Shown here piece by piece: positions 1 to 5,543 of a stretch of DNA of 8,566 nucleotides (position 1 is its first letter; the number at the start of each line of letters is the position of its first letter). The notes under the pieces were generated by a model. It made no database searches. It was not told the origin of the DNA and saw nothing but the letters and a program-made list of their open reading frames with translations. Origin of the DNA: an uncultured Isosphaeraceae bacterium (lineage in GTDB: Bacteria > Planctomycetota > Planctomycetia > Isosphaerales > Isosphaeraceae); the NCBI GenBank assembly GCA_937907405.1, contig CALCIC010000614.1, positions 1 through 8,566 on the forward strand, in the 5' to 3' direction. The position numbers were made by a program, and so were the translations under genes.

Positions 1-363
1 GTGCTTGCGGTTGGCGAGGATCCGGAACTCCAGCGAGCCGACGTCGGTCAGCATCTTCTTGACTTCCTCGACCTCCTCGGGGCTCGCCTTGGGGAGGATG
101 ATCTCGATCCGGTTGCTGCCGATCTTGCGGATCGGCGTCTCCTTCACCCCCTGGGGGTCGGCCCGCTGCTTGAGCGCGGCGATCAACTCGTCCATGTTGA
201 AGTTCGAGGACTGGTTGTCCTGCATGACTTCATAGACCAGGATCGTGCCCCCCGACAGGTCGATCCCCAGCTTCAGCTTCTGGCTGGGGGGATAGACGGC
301 GATCAGGCCGGCGAGGGTCGATCCCACGATCAGGAGAGTCTTCCAGTTCACAAGCTTCTTCAT
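1..363 (-). CDS. secD: Protein translocase subunit SecD, N-terminal part (cut by window edge)
   Basis: SecD is a membrane component that works with SecF and YajC to drive late steps of Sec-dependent protein export using the proton-motive force. The 121 visible residues begin MKKLVNWKTLLIVG, giving one N-terminal membrane segment (about residues 7-25). The family hallmark LGIDLSGGT follows at residues 32-40. The start of the periplasmic P1 region is visible and ends near VGSLEFRI, which matches the LEFR motif of SecD. The ATG at 363 is preceded by GAGGA six bases upstream, a good Shine-Dalgarno site. The gene lies downstream of yajC on the same strand, as in the classical yajC-secD-secF order. 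The rest is outside the window, so it cannot be said whether this is separate SecD or a fused SecDF. Identity is well supported by motif and neighbour. Confidence 0.93.
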   Translation of the reverse strand, partial: MKKLVNWKTLLIVGSTLAGLIAVYPPSQKLKLGIDLSGGTILVYEVMQDNQSSNFNMDELIAALKQRADPQGVKETPIRKIGSNRIEIILPKASPEEVEEVKKMLTDVGSLEFRILANRKH

Positions 364-501
364 CGGCGTTCCTCGGGCCCCGCGGGCGGCGGCCGACCGA
401 TTTCCGTGGTCGGCCTGGGATCAATCAGATGTAAGAGTGGTTGAGACGGCAATGGCGTTCGGCACGGGATTTGGGCCTCCTCGAAAGGCGTCGCCAAGCA
501 T

Positions 502-566
502 CCTTCTCCCCCCGGAGAGGGGAATTCGCCCCTCGCCCTCCTTGGCGCCTTCTCCCGCGAGGGAAG
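502..566. repeat. Intergenic palindromic GC-rich repeat between yajC and secD
   Basis: The 222-base gap between yajC and secD contains two copies of CCTTCTCCC (502-510 and 548-556), each followed by a G-rich complement that can form a hairpin. One perfect stem is GAGGGG (517-522) with CCCCTC (529-534) around a 6-base loop; the other is TCCC-GCGA-GGGA (553-564). This pattern resembles the dispersed CT/GA-rich palindromic elements common between genes in GC-rich genomes. It could also slow or attenuate transcription from yajC into secD. No U-tract follows, so it is not a classical terminator. Nothing coding is seen in the gap. Confidence 0.4.
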
Positions 567-585
567 GGACGTTCGCGGCGATCCA

Positions 586-930
586 TCAATCGGTCGACGG
601 TTCGAGCACCCGCGCCACGCTCGCCCGGGTCATGCTCAGCTTGACCCCCTTGTCGTCGTCGACGCGGAGCACGACCTTGTCGGCGGCGGGGTCGACCGAG
701 ATCACCGTGCCGAAAATCCCGGCGATGGTGACCACCTTGTCGTTCTTCTTGATGGCGTCGATCATCGCCCGACGCTTCTTCTCCTGCTGCTGCTGGGGGA
801 GCCAGATCATGAAATAGAAGAGCACGGGGATCGGCAGCAGGATCAAGAAGCCGGTCCAGTTGTTGGGGTTCCCGTTCCCGGCGGCTTGGGCGAAGGTCGG
901 CCCGATCACGTCGAACAGTCCAGGCATCAT
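586..930 (-). CDS. yajC: Sec translocon accessory protein YajC
   Basis: YajC is a small inner-membrane protein that associates with SecD and SecF in the holotranslocon. The 114-residue product has a short N-terminus, one membrane helix at about residues 26-44 (TGFLILLPIPVLFYFMIWLP), then the typical QQQQEKKRR charged turn. A small cytoplasmic beta-rich domain follows with KKNDKVVTIAGIFGTVISVD, matching the conserved 'GD.V.T.GGi.G.V..v' core. Length is usual for the family. Two tandem ATGs occur (930 and 927); either is possible, and the only upstream purine stretch is a weak GGA. It sits 86 bases after tgt and 222 bases before secD on the same strand, the standard cluster. Confidence 0.93.
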   Translation of the reverse strand: MMPGLFDVIGPTFAQAAGNGNPNNWTGFLILLPIPVLFYFMIWLPQQQQEKKRRAMIDAIKKNDKVVTIAGIFGTVISVDPAADKVVLRVDDDKGVKLSMTRASVARVLEPSTD

Positions 931-1016
931 GGGGGTCCGTTAAGGCTCGGTTCGCAAAGGAAGGCGGCGCGGAAGGCGGGCGGGCGATCGGGCCGCATCG
1001 CCCTGCACTCTAACGC

Positions 1017-2183
1017 CTAGGGGCCTAGGGCTTCAAGCACTTCCAATCGCAACTGGACAAACCGGCCGCCGCGGATCGCTTCGCGGATCCGGGCGGTCAG
1101 GCGATGGAGGTACGCCAGGTTGTGGATCGACGCCAGGATCGGCCCCAGCATTTCCTTGGCCAGGAACAGGTGGCGGAGGTAGCCCCGGCTGAACTTCGAG
1201 CACGCCAGGCAGTCGCAGCCGGCCTCCAGCGGGCGGCCGTCCCGCGTGTGCGCGGCGTTGCGCAGCTTGACCAAACCCTGGTCGGTGAAACACGTTGCGT
1301 TGCGGCCGTTGCGCGTCGGCATGACGCAGTCGAAGAGATCGATCCCGGTGGCCACGGCGTCGAGCAGGTCTTGCGGCCGGCCCACGCCCATCAGATACCG
1401 AGGGCGGTCCTCGGGGAGTCGGTGGGTCGAGACGGCCAGCGCCCGGCGGACTTCCTCGCGGCTCTCCCCCACGCTGACGCCGCCGACGGCGTAGCCGTCG
1501 AAGTCGAGTTCCACCAGAGCTTCGGCGCAGCGGGCCCGGAGGTCCTCGTGCGCGCCCCCCTGGACGATCCCGAAGAGCGCCTGGTCGGGTCGGGCGTGGG
1601 CGGCCTTGCACCGCGAGGCCCAGGCGATGGTCCGGTCGACGGCCCGGGCGATCGCGTCCTTGTCGGCGGGCAAGGCCGGGCAGTGGTCCAGGCACATGGC
1701 GACGTCGGCGCCGAGCGCCTCCTGGATCGCGACCGCGCGCTCGGGGGTCAGCTCCAGCAGCCGGCCGTCGAGGTGCGACCGGAAGGTCGCGCCGTGGTCG
1801 GTGATCTTGGCTCGCTGAGCCAGGCTGAAGACCTGGAAGCCGCCGGAGTCGGTGAGGATCGGGCCGTCCCAGCCCATGAATTCGTGCAGGCCGCCGAGCC
1901 TGGCGACGGTCTCCTCGCCGGGGCGGAGCGCCAGGTGGTAGGTGTTGGCGAGGACCATCCGCGAGCCGACCGCGCGGAGCTGGTCGGGGGTGATCCCCTT
2001 GACGGTCCCCTGGGTGCCGACCGGCATGAACGCCGGGGTCTCGACCGCGCCGTGGGGGGTGTCGAGCCTCCCCGCGCGGGCCGCCGAGCCGGCGTCGCGC
2101 GCGACGGTTGAGAACCGGACGGGACGCTCGGGGGGCGTCCCTCCCGGCTCGGGGGGCGTCGCGGTGTCGGGTTCCGGGATCAA
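1017..2183 (-). CDS. tgt: Queuine/preQ1 tRNA-guanine transglycosylase (TGT)
   Basis: TGT exchanges guanine-34 for preQ1 in tRNAs Asp, Asn, His and Tyr, a key step of queuosine biosynthesis. The 388-residue protein has the expected length and TIM-barrel motifs. TDSGGFQVFSL carries the substrate Asp112. FGIVQGG, AVGGVSVGE and GIDLFDCVMPTRNGRNA follow, the last with nucleophile Asp285. The zinc site is Cys323, Cys325, Cys328 and His354 (CDCLAC...SIHNL). The substrate-pocket motif usually reading D-E-C is D-H-C here (Asp166-His167-Cys168). The start is a TTG, eight bases beyond the stop of the upstream TPR-alphaCTD gene; no ATG or GTG is available before Met53, which lies inside the conserved core, and no Shine-Dalgarno site is evident. 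Translational coupling to the upstream gene is therefore likely. The first ~20 residues are Pro-rich and outside the conserved fold. Confidence 0.96.
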   Translation of the reverse strand: MIPEPDTATPPEPGGTPPERPVRFSTVARDAGSAARAGRLDTPHGAVETPAFMPVGTQGTVKGITPDQLRAVGSRMVLANTYHLALRPGEETVARLGGLHEFMGWDGPILTDSGGFQVFSLAQRAKITDHGATFRSHLDGRLLELTPERAVAIQEALGADVAMCLDHCPALPADKDAIARAVDRTIAWASRCKAAHARPDQALFGIVQGGAHEDLRARCAEALVELDFDGYAVGGVSVGESREEVRRALAVSTHRLPEDRPRYLMGVGRPQDLLDAVATGIDLFDCVMPTRNGRNATCFTDQGLVKLRNAAHTRDGRPLEAGCDCLACSKFSRGYLRHLFLAKEMLGPILASIHNLAYLHRLTARIREAIRGGRFVQLRLEVLEALGP

Positions 2184-2190
2184 GAGGGGG

Positions 2191-3537
2191 TCAATCGTTC
2201 TTGAGTTTCAGGCCGAGGGTCGAAAGCTTGTCGCGGACCTCGTTGAGCGAGGTGACGCCGAAGTTCTTGCATTCGAGCAATTCGTCGCCGGTCCGCCGGC
2301 TGAGGTCGCCGATCGTCTGGAGGTTGAGTTTGCTCATGCACTTGCGCGCCCGGACCGAGAGGCTCAGCTCGCTGATCGGCCGGCTCAAGATCGCCTGGAC
2401 CTCGGGCGGGACTTCCTGGACCGGCTCGGCGCGGTGGTCGTGGGGGGCCGGGCCGTGGTCGGCGCCTTCGAGCGCCATCCCAAGGCGGACTCCCTTCGAC
2501 TGCATCATCTCCTTGATCTCGGAGAGCGAGGTCTCGCCGAAGTTCTTGCTGGCCAGAAGCGCGAGCTCGGTCGTCCGGGTGAGGTCGCCGAGCGTCCGAA
2601 TGTTCATCTTGCGGAGGCAGTTGCGGCTGCGGACGGAGAGCTCGAAGTCGGTGACGGGGATTTCCAAAAGCTGCTTGAGGACCGTGTACCCCTTCTCGGC
2701 CTCCTCGTCGTAGTACATCCCCTTGCTGGCCTGGCAGTCGCGGACGAACAGCCGGGCGCGGGCGTGGTTGGGGACGTGGTTGAGCACCTGGCGGTAGCAC
2801 TGCTCGGCCTCGCGGAACCGCATCTCGTCCTCGTACAGGACGCCCAGGTTGATCCAGGCGGCGAGGGGGACCGGCGGGCGCTGGGTGCATCGCTTGTAGT
2901 AGTCGCCGGCCGCCTCGTCGTTGCCGAACAGGTCGTTGATGTACGCCAGCTCGAAGAGGGCGCCGTTGTGGTCCTTGTCGAGGCCGAGGGCCTTCTCCAG
3001 CTCGACCGACGCCAGTTCGAGCTCGCCGTCGGCGGCCAGCGCGGCGCCCTGCTGGAAGTGGTACTCGGCCGACGAGCCGCTGTGCTTCTCCAGGCCTTGG
3101 AGGATCTTCTTGGCCTCGTCGACCTTGCCGATCCGCCGCAGCGCCCCGGCGCGGTGCAGTTCGGAGTTCTTGGCGTCGTAGCCGGCCTTGCCCGACTTCT
3201 CGAACGCCTCGGCGGCCTCCTTGTAGCGGAGCAGGTTCTCCAGCGCCAGGCCCTGGAAGTAGTAGGCCATGCCGGCGTCGCCGGCGCGCTTCAGGTTCTC
3301 GAGCCCCGCGTTGTAGCGGCCCAACAGGATCTCGCCGACTCCCAGCCGGAGGTGGGTCTCGGGGGTGGCGTGCTTGTTGTCGGCCTCGCGGTCGCGGATC
3401 GTCGCCACGGCGTCGCGGAGGGTTCGATAGCGGGACGGGTCGCGATTGAGCACCTCGCGGAGGTCGGCGACGGCCGACACGTCGAAGGGGGTGCGATCCA
3501 TGATCGCACGGACGTCCGTGGTCATCATCTCGGTCAT
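2191..3537 (-). CDS. TPR protein with two tandem RNA polymerase alpha C-terminal domains
   Basis: The 448-residue protein has two parts. Residues ~55-275 are tetratricopeptide-like helical repeats, for example LGVGEILLGRYNAGLENLKR, YFQGLALENLLRYKEAAEAF and INLGVLYEDEMRFREAEQCY; such repeats usually bind proteins. Residues ~292-353 and ~386-446 each match the alphaCTD of RNA polymerase. The first reads ELSVRSRNCL...NFGETSLSEIK and the second LSLSVRARKCM...NFGVTSLNEVR. Measured against E. coli alphaCTD, domain 1 keeps the DNA-contact positions R265, N268, C269, G296, S299 and E302 (here R303, N306, C307, G334, S337, E340). Domain 2 keeps R, C, G, S and E but has Lys399 for N268; both have Thr for K298. 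This is not RpoA, as there is no N-terminal assembly domain. A role in transcription through UP-element-like DNA or polymerase/activator contacts is an inference. The ATG at 3537 has AGGGAG ten bases upstream. It is the first gene of the tgt-yajC-secD group. Confidence 0.9.
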   Translation of the reverse strand: MTEMMTTDVRAIMDRTPFDVSAVADLREVLNRDPSRYRTLRDAVATIRDREADNKHATPETHLRLGVGEILLGRYNAGLENLKRAGDAGMAYYFQGLALENLLRYKEAAEAFEKSGKAGYDAKNSELHRAGALRRIGKVDEAKKILQGLEKHSGSSAEYHFQQGAALAADGELELASVELEKALGLDKDHNGALFELAYINDLFGNDEAAGDYYKRCTQRPPVPLAAWINLGVLYEDEMRFREAEQCYRQVLNHVPNHARARLFVRDCQASKGMYYDEEAEKGYTVLKQLLEIPVTDFELSVRSRNCLRKMNIRTLGDLTRTTELALLASKNFGETSLSEIKEMMQSKGVRLGMALEGADHGPAPHDHRAEPVQEVPPEVQAILSRPISELSLSVRARKCMSKLNLQTIGDLSRRTGDELLECKNFGVTSLNEVRDKLSTLGLKLKND

Positions 3538-3638
3538 ACCGGAAATTCTCCCTGTGCCGCTCGCGTGCGTCGAGGACGCCCAGGCTGGATCAAATTGCGT
3601 ATCGTATCAACAGCGTCCATCGAAGTTGATCGGACCAC

Positions 3639-3697
3639 GTCGCGCCGCCGTTTGCGAATCTTTCATCTCTGGATCCATCGTCCCTGGCGGCGGCGAC
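3639..3697 (-). promoter_or_regulatory. Foldable GC-rich leader upstream of the TPR-alphaCTD gene
   Basis: Bases 3639-3649 (GTCGCGCCGCC on the plus strand) are complementary to 3686-3697 (GGCGGCGGCGAC) with one bulged base, closing a 36-base loop. The structure lies inside the predicted transcript leader between the promoter at 3712-3739 and the ATG at 3537. A cis-regulatory role is only inferred. I did not recognise a known riboswitch, and in particular no preQ1 aptamer. Confidence 0.3.
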
Positions 3698-3711
3698 GGG
3701 ATGAACCCCAT

Positions 3712-3739
3712 ATCCTAACAAACCGCCCGCATTTGTCAA
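3712..3739 (-). promoter_or_regulatory. Sigma70-type promoter for the TPR-alphaCTD/tgt/yajC/secD group
   Basis: On the minus strand a perfect -35 TTGACA (3734-3739) is separated by 16 bases from a -10 TAGGAT (3712-3717). Transcription would start near 3705, about 170 bases upstream of the ATG at 3537. It lies between the HNH gene stop and the TPR-alphaCTD gene in an AT-richer patch, which supports it as the main promoter of the downstream cluster rather than read-through from the HNH gene. Confidence 0.6.
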
Positions 3740-3802
3740 AGTCTGGCCCGCGAGTTGCAATGCACGCAACGACCCGAGGGGGACGGCCCAGGACACGGCC
3801 CG

Positions 3803-4213
3803 TCACGACGGTGGGAAGACGCCCTCGGCGATCAACGCTTCACGGAGGAGGACGCTGAGCGGGTCGTTGATCCTCAGCAGGACGACGTTGGCCGCTCCGA
3901 TCGGCGTGGGACGGGTCAGGTCCGCGCCCTCCCACCGGAATTGCCGAGACCAGTCCTGCCGACGCGGGTTGAAGAGCGGCGTGAGCTTCCTCGAGCGCGG
4001 GGCCAGGGTCGCGATATCCGTGCCCTTGGCCAAATTGCAGTGGAAGCACCTCAAGCAAAGGTTGTCGACCGTGGTCGGCCCGCCGTGCTTGCGGGCGATG
4101 ACAGGATCGATATGGAAGGCGACGTCGTCGGCCTGCTGGGGCGTGCGGCAATACTCGCATCGCCCCTCGGCTCGCCGCCAGACCAATCGGGTGTTCGTCG
4201 CGTCAAGGCCCAC
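3803..4213 (-). CDS. HNH endonuclease family protein with substituted catalytic-position His
   Basis: This is a 136-residue member of a compact HNH nuclease family common in cyanobacteria and planctomycetes. The N-terminus LVWRRAEGRCEYC supplies Cys19 and Cys22, and LCLRCFHCNLAKG supplies Cys56 and Cys59 of the structural zinc pair. DNL (Asn51) and Asn60 are the family Asn positions. The C-terminal LFNPRRQDWSRQFRW...PIGAANVVLLRIND is also characteristic. The core usually reads H-x-(D/E)-H-I but is HIDPV here, so Pro37 (CCT, 4103-4105) occupies the place of the general-base His. His34 and Asp36 remain. The chosen start is GTG at 4213, one base after the upstream stop, because it gives the usual family N-terminus (MGLDATNTRLV). 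An in-frame TTG at 4246 would add 11 residues overlapping the upstream gene. Substrate is unknown: it could be a DNA nuclease of a defence or mobile module, or an inactive relative. Confidence 0.85.
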   Translation of the reverse strand: MGLDATNTRLVWRRAEGRCEYCRTPQQADDVAFHIDPVIARKHGGPTTVDNLCLRCFHCNLAKGTDIATLAPRSRKLTPLFNPRRQDWSRQFRWEGADLTRPTPIGAANVVLLRINDPLSVLLREALIAEGVFPPS

Positions 4214-4214
4214 G

Positions 4215-4514
4215 TCAGGAGTTGCGCAGTTCGAGTTTGACGCCAAGAGCGCGGCGAGCCTTTGATTTGAGAATGGAAAGCAGCGTGCCGGCCTTGGAGA
4301 AGGCGATCATTTCGTCCTTCTCGGCGTTCGAGAGCTTGTCCTCCTGATTCCGCGACGCCAGGTCTTGCATCCGGGCCTGGTCGCGGTCGCTGAAACCGAG
4401 ACCCAGGATGTGGCGGGCCATCTCCGGAGAGAGGTCCCCCTGTTCGTTGCCGAGGACGCGGGCGAGGATCGTCGCTTCGTTCTCGGGGCTGGTGGTCGTC
4501 GCGGTCGTGCTCAT
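4215..4514 (-). CDS. Small helical hypothetical protein coupled to the HNH gene
   Basis: This 99-residue protein has no function I can assign. The sequence is charged and predominantly helical. A low-complexity Ser/Thr start (MSTTATTTSP) is followed by EATILARVLGNEQGDLSPEM (13-32), ARHILGLGFSDRDQARMQDL (33-52), ASRNQEDKLSNAEKDEMIAF (53-72) and LLSILKSKARRALG (78-91). Similar small proteins with an LSPE.AR.IL.L.F and KSKAR.L pattern are, to my recollection, frequent in planctomycete genomes; this could not be searched. There is no signal peptide, membrane segment or Cys. The ATG at 4514 has GAGG seven bases upstream; an open frame continues to 4616 but lacks coding character. Its TGA is one base from the HNH GTG start, so the two genes are probably co-translated and may form a two-gene module. 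A weak -10-like TAGACT (4555-4560) lies upstream. Confidence 0.78.
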   Translation of the reverse strand: MSTTATTTSPENEATILARVLGNEQGDLSPEMARHILGLGFSDRDQARMQDLASRNQEDKLSNAEKDEMIAFSKAGTLLSILKSKARRALGVKLELRNS

Positions 4515-4626
4515 GTCTCGGCCTCGGCCTCGGTTCGGAAAGCCTGACGTTCCGAGTCTAGCACGATCCTGGACGCGGCGGAAATCGCAAGGGCCGTGGA
4601 GCGCGTGGCCGGCCAACCGGGACCGA

Positions 4627-4655
4627 TTGGCACTGCGGACTGAGCGTGATAAGAT
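4627..4655 (+). promoter_or_regulatory. Promoter of the toxin-antitoxin operon
   Basis: A -35 TTGGCA (4627-4632) and a -10 TAAGAT (4650-4655) are separated by an ideal 17-base spacer. Transcription would begin near 4662, downstream of the GTG at 4646. That rules out 4646 as the antitoxin start and favours GTG 4685, which follows a G-rich Shine-Dalgarno run at 4668-4676. No clear operator palindrome was seen around it, though antitoxin-toxin complexes of this type usually repress their own promoter. Confidence 0.6.
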
Positions 4656-4684
4656 TCTGTAAAGAGAAAGGGGGGGCGTTCGAC

Positions 4685-5020
4685 GTGACGATCACTTTAT
4701 CGAAAGAGCTTGAGAGGTTCGTCCACAACGCCGTCCGCGCGGGGCGTTACGCCACGGAAGAGGACGTGATTCGGGACGCACTCCTCCTCCTCAGGAAGGG
4801 CCTGGCTACGGACGTCGACCCGCCCGGCCGGCGGAGGAAGCCCGACGATGCGGAGGCGATCGAACCGCTCACGCTCGAGGAGTTGAATCGGCGGATGATC
4901 GCCTCCGGGCTGATCGTCCAACTTCCCGACCCCGCCGAAGACGTCGACGACGCGGACGACGCCCCCGAGGTGATCAACGGCGAGCCGCTGTCCGTGACCA
5001 TCATCCGCGAGCGCCGGTGA
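4685..5020 (+). CDS. ParD-like ribbon-helix-helix antitoxin with long acidic tail
   Basis: This is the antitoxin of a type II toxin-antitoxin pair. Residues 1-40 (MTITLSKELERFVHNAVRAG, then RYATEEDVIRDALLLLRKGL) match the ParD/CopG ribbon-helix-helix pattern: a short DNA-binding beta strand followed by two helices. The protein is 111 residues, longer than a typical ParD of about 80. After the DNA-binding part comes a Pro/Arg-rich linker (43-53), a helix PLTLEELNRRMIASGL (61-76), then a strongly acidic stretch DPAEDVDDADDAPEV (82-96) and a conserved-looking end GEPLSVTIIRERR. This tail is the likely toxin-binding part. The GTG start at 4685 is preferred over GTG 4646 because it gives the family N-terminus, has a G-rich Shine-Dalgarno run eight bases upstream, and lies downstream of the promoter. 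The stop is one base before the toxin ATG, indicating translational coupling. Confidence 0.87.
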   Translation: MTITLSKELERFVHNAVRAGRYATEEDVIRDALLLLRKGLATDVDPPGRRRKPDDAEAIEPLTLEELNRRMIASGLIVQLPDPAEDVDDADDAPEVINGEPLSVTIIRERR

Positions 5021-5021
5021 C

Positions 5022-5489
5022 ATGCCGGCCTATTTCCTCGATTCCAGCGCCCTGGTCAAGCGCTACGTTCAGGAGGACGGGACTTCCTGGGTTCGCGGCC
5101 TCACACATCGCGCGACGGCCAACCCTATCTATCTCGCCCGGATCACCGCCGTCGAAGTAACCGCCGCCGTGGCCCGCCGTCGGAGGGGAAAGAGTCTTTC
5201 GGCGGCTCAGGCGTCGTCGATCCTCTCGCGATTCCGCAAGCATCTCGCGGGTCGGTACACCCTGTTGGAGATGACATCCGCAGTCCTGGCCGAGGCCGTG
5301 AAACTCGCGAATTCGCACGAGCTGCGAGCCTACGACGCCGTACAATTGTCCGCGGCCCTCGAACTGAACCGACGCTGGATCGACGCCGGTCTGGGAGGCA
5401 TCGTATTCGTGGCGGCGGATCACGAACTCAATACGGCCGCCCGGCGCGAACGACTGATCGTCGAAGACCCGACGATGCATCGAGATTAG
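5022..5489 (+). CDS. VapC-like PIN-domain toxin ribonuclease
   Basis: This is the toxin partner of the preceding antitoxin. PIN-domain toxins are Mg/Mn-dependent ribonucleases that usually cut tRNA or rRNA and stop translation. The 155-residue protein shows the complete acidic active site in order: Asp7 in AYFLDSSALVKRY, Glu45 in RITAVEVTAAV, Asp105 in LRAYDAVQLSAAL and Asp133 in VFVAADHELNTAA. No key residue is missing, so an active enzyme is expected. The ATG at 5022 follows the antitoxin TGA by one base. VapC toxins more often pair with VapB/Phd/AbrB-type antitoxins; here the partner is ParD-like, a mixed but plausible pairing. The RNA target cannot be read from sequence. Confidence 0.92.
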   Translation: MPAYFLDSSALVKRYVQEDGTSWVRGLTHRATANPIYLARITAVEVTAAVARRRRGKSLSAAQASSILSRFRKHLAGRYTLLEMTSAVLAEAVKLANSHELRAYDAVQLSAALELNRRWIDAGLGGIVFVAADHELNTAARRERLIVEDPTMHRD

Positions 5490-5492
5490 CCG

Positions 5493-5541
5493 GACGTCGC
5501 GAGCCGCTCGGCGCAGCTTCCTCGTCAATGAGACGTCGCGA
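5493..5541. repeat. Short direct repeat GACGTCGCGA between convergent genes
   Basis: The 54-base gap between the PIN toxin stop and the membrane-protein stop contains two exact copies of GACGTCGCGA (5493-5502 and 5532-5541), 39 bases apart start to start. Each copy contains the palindromes GACGTC and TCGCGA. The spacer has no strong hairpin and no U-tract, so no classical terminator is visible. The repeat may be chance or a remnant of recombination. Confidence 0.3.
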
Positions 5542-5543
5542 AA

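Noticed and set aside
1104..2111. A 335-codon plus-strand open frame opposite tgt
   Set aside because: The minus strand encodes a complete TGT with catalytic and zinc residues, so this is a shadow.
3538..3740. PreQ1 riboswitch in the leader of the tgt-containing cluster
   Set aside because: No compact preQ1 aptamer-like pseudoknot or A-rich tail was recognised; the visible stem is a simple GC-rich hairpin.
3782..3804. Imperfect hairpin at the HNH stop codon as an intrinsic terminator
   Set aside because: The stem has a central mismatch, overlaps the stop codon and has no following U-tract.
1942..3858. A 638-codon plus-strand open frame opposite tgt and the TPR-alphaCTD gene
   Set aside because: It is antisense to two genes with clear family motifs. 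Its translation is low-complexity (V, L, A, G, R, E) without domains, as expected for a GC-rich shadow frame.
4515..4616. N-terminal extension of the small helical protein
   Set aside because: The extra sequence is Arg/Gly-rich without coding character. ATG 4514 has a proper ribosome site and gives the expected start.
4646..4684. Upstream GTG start for the antitoxin
   Set aside because: It lies within the predicted promoter (-10 at 4650-4655), and the extra 13 residues do not fit the ParD N-terminus.
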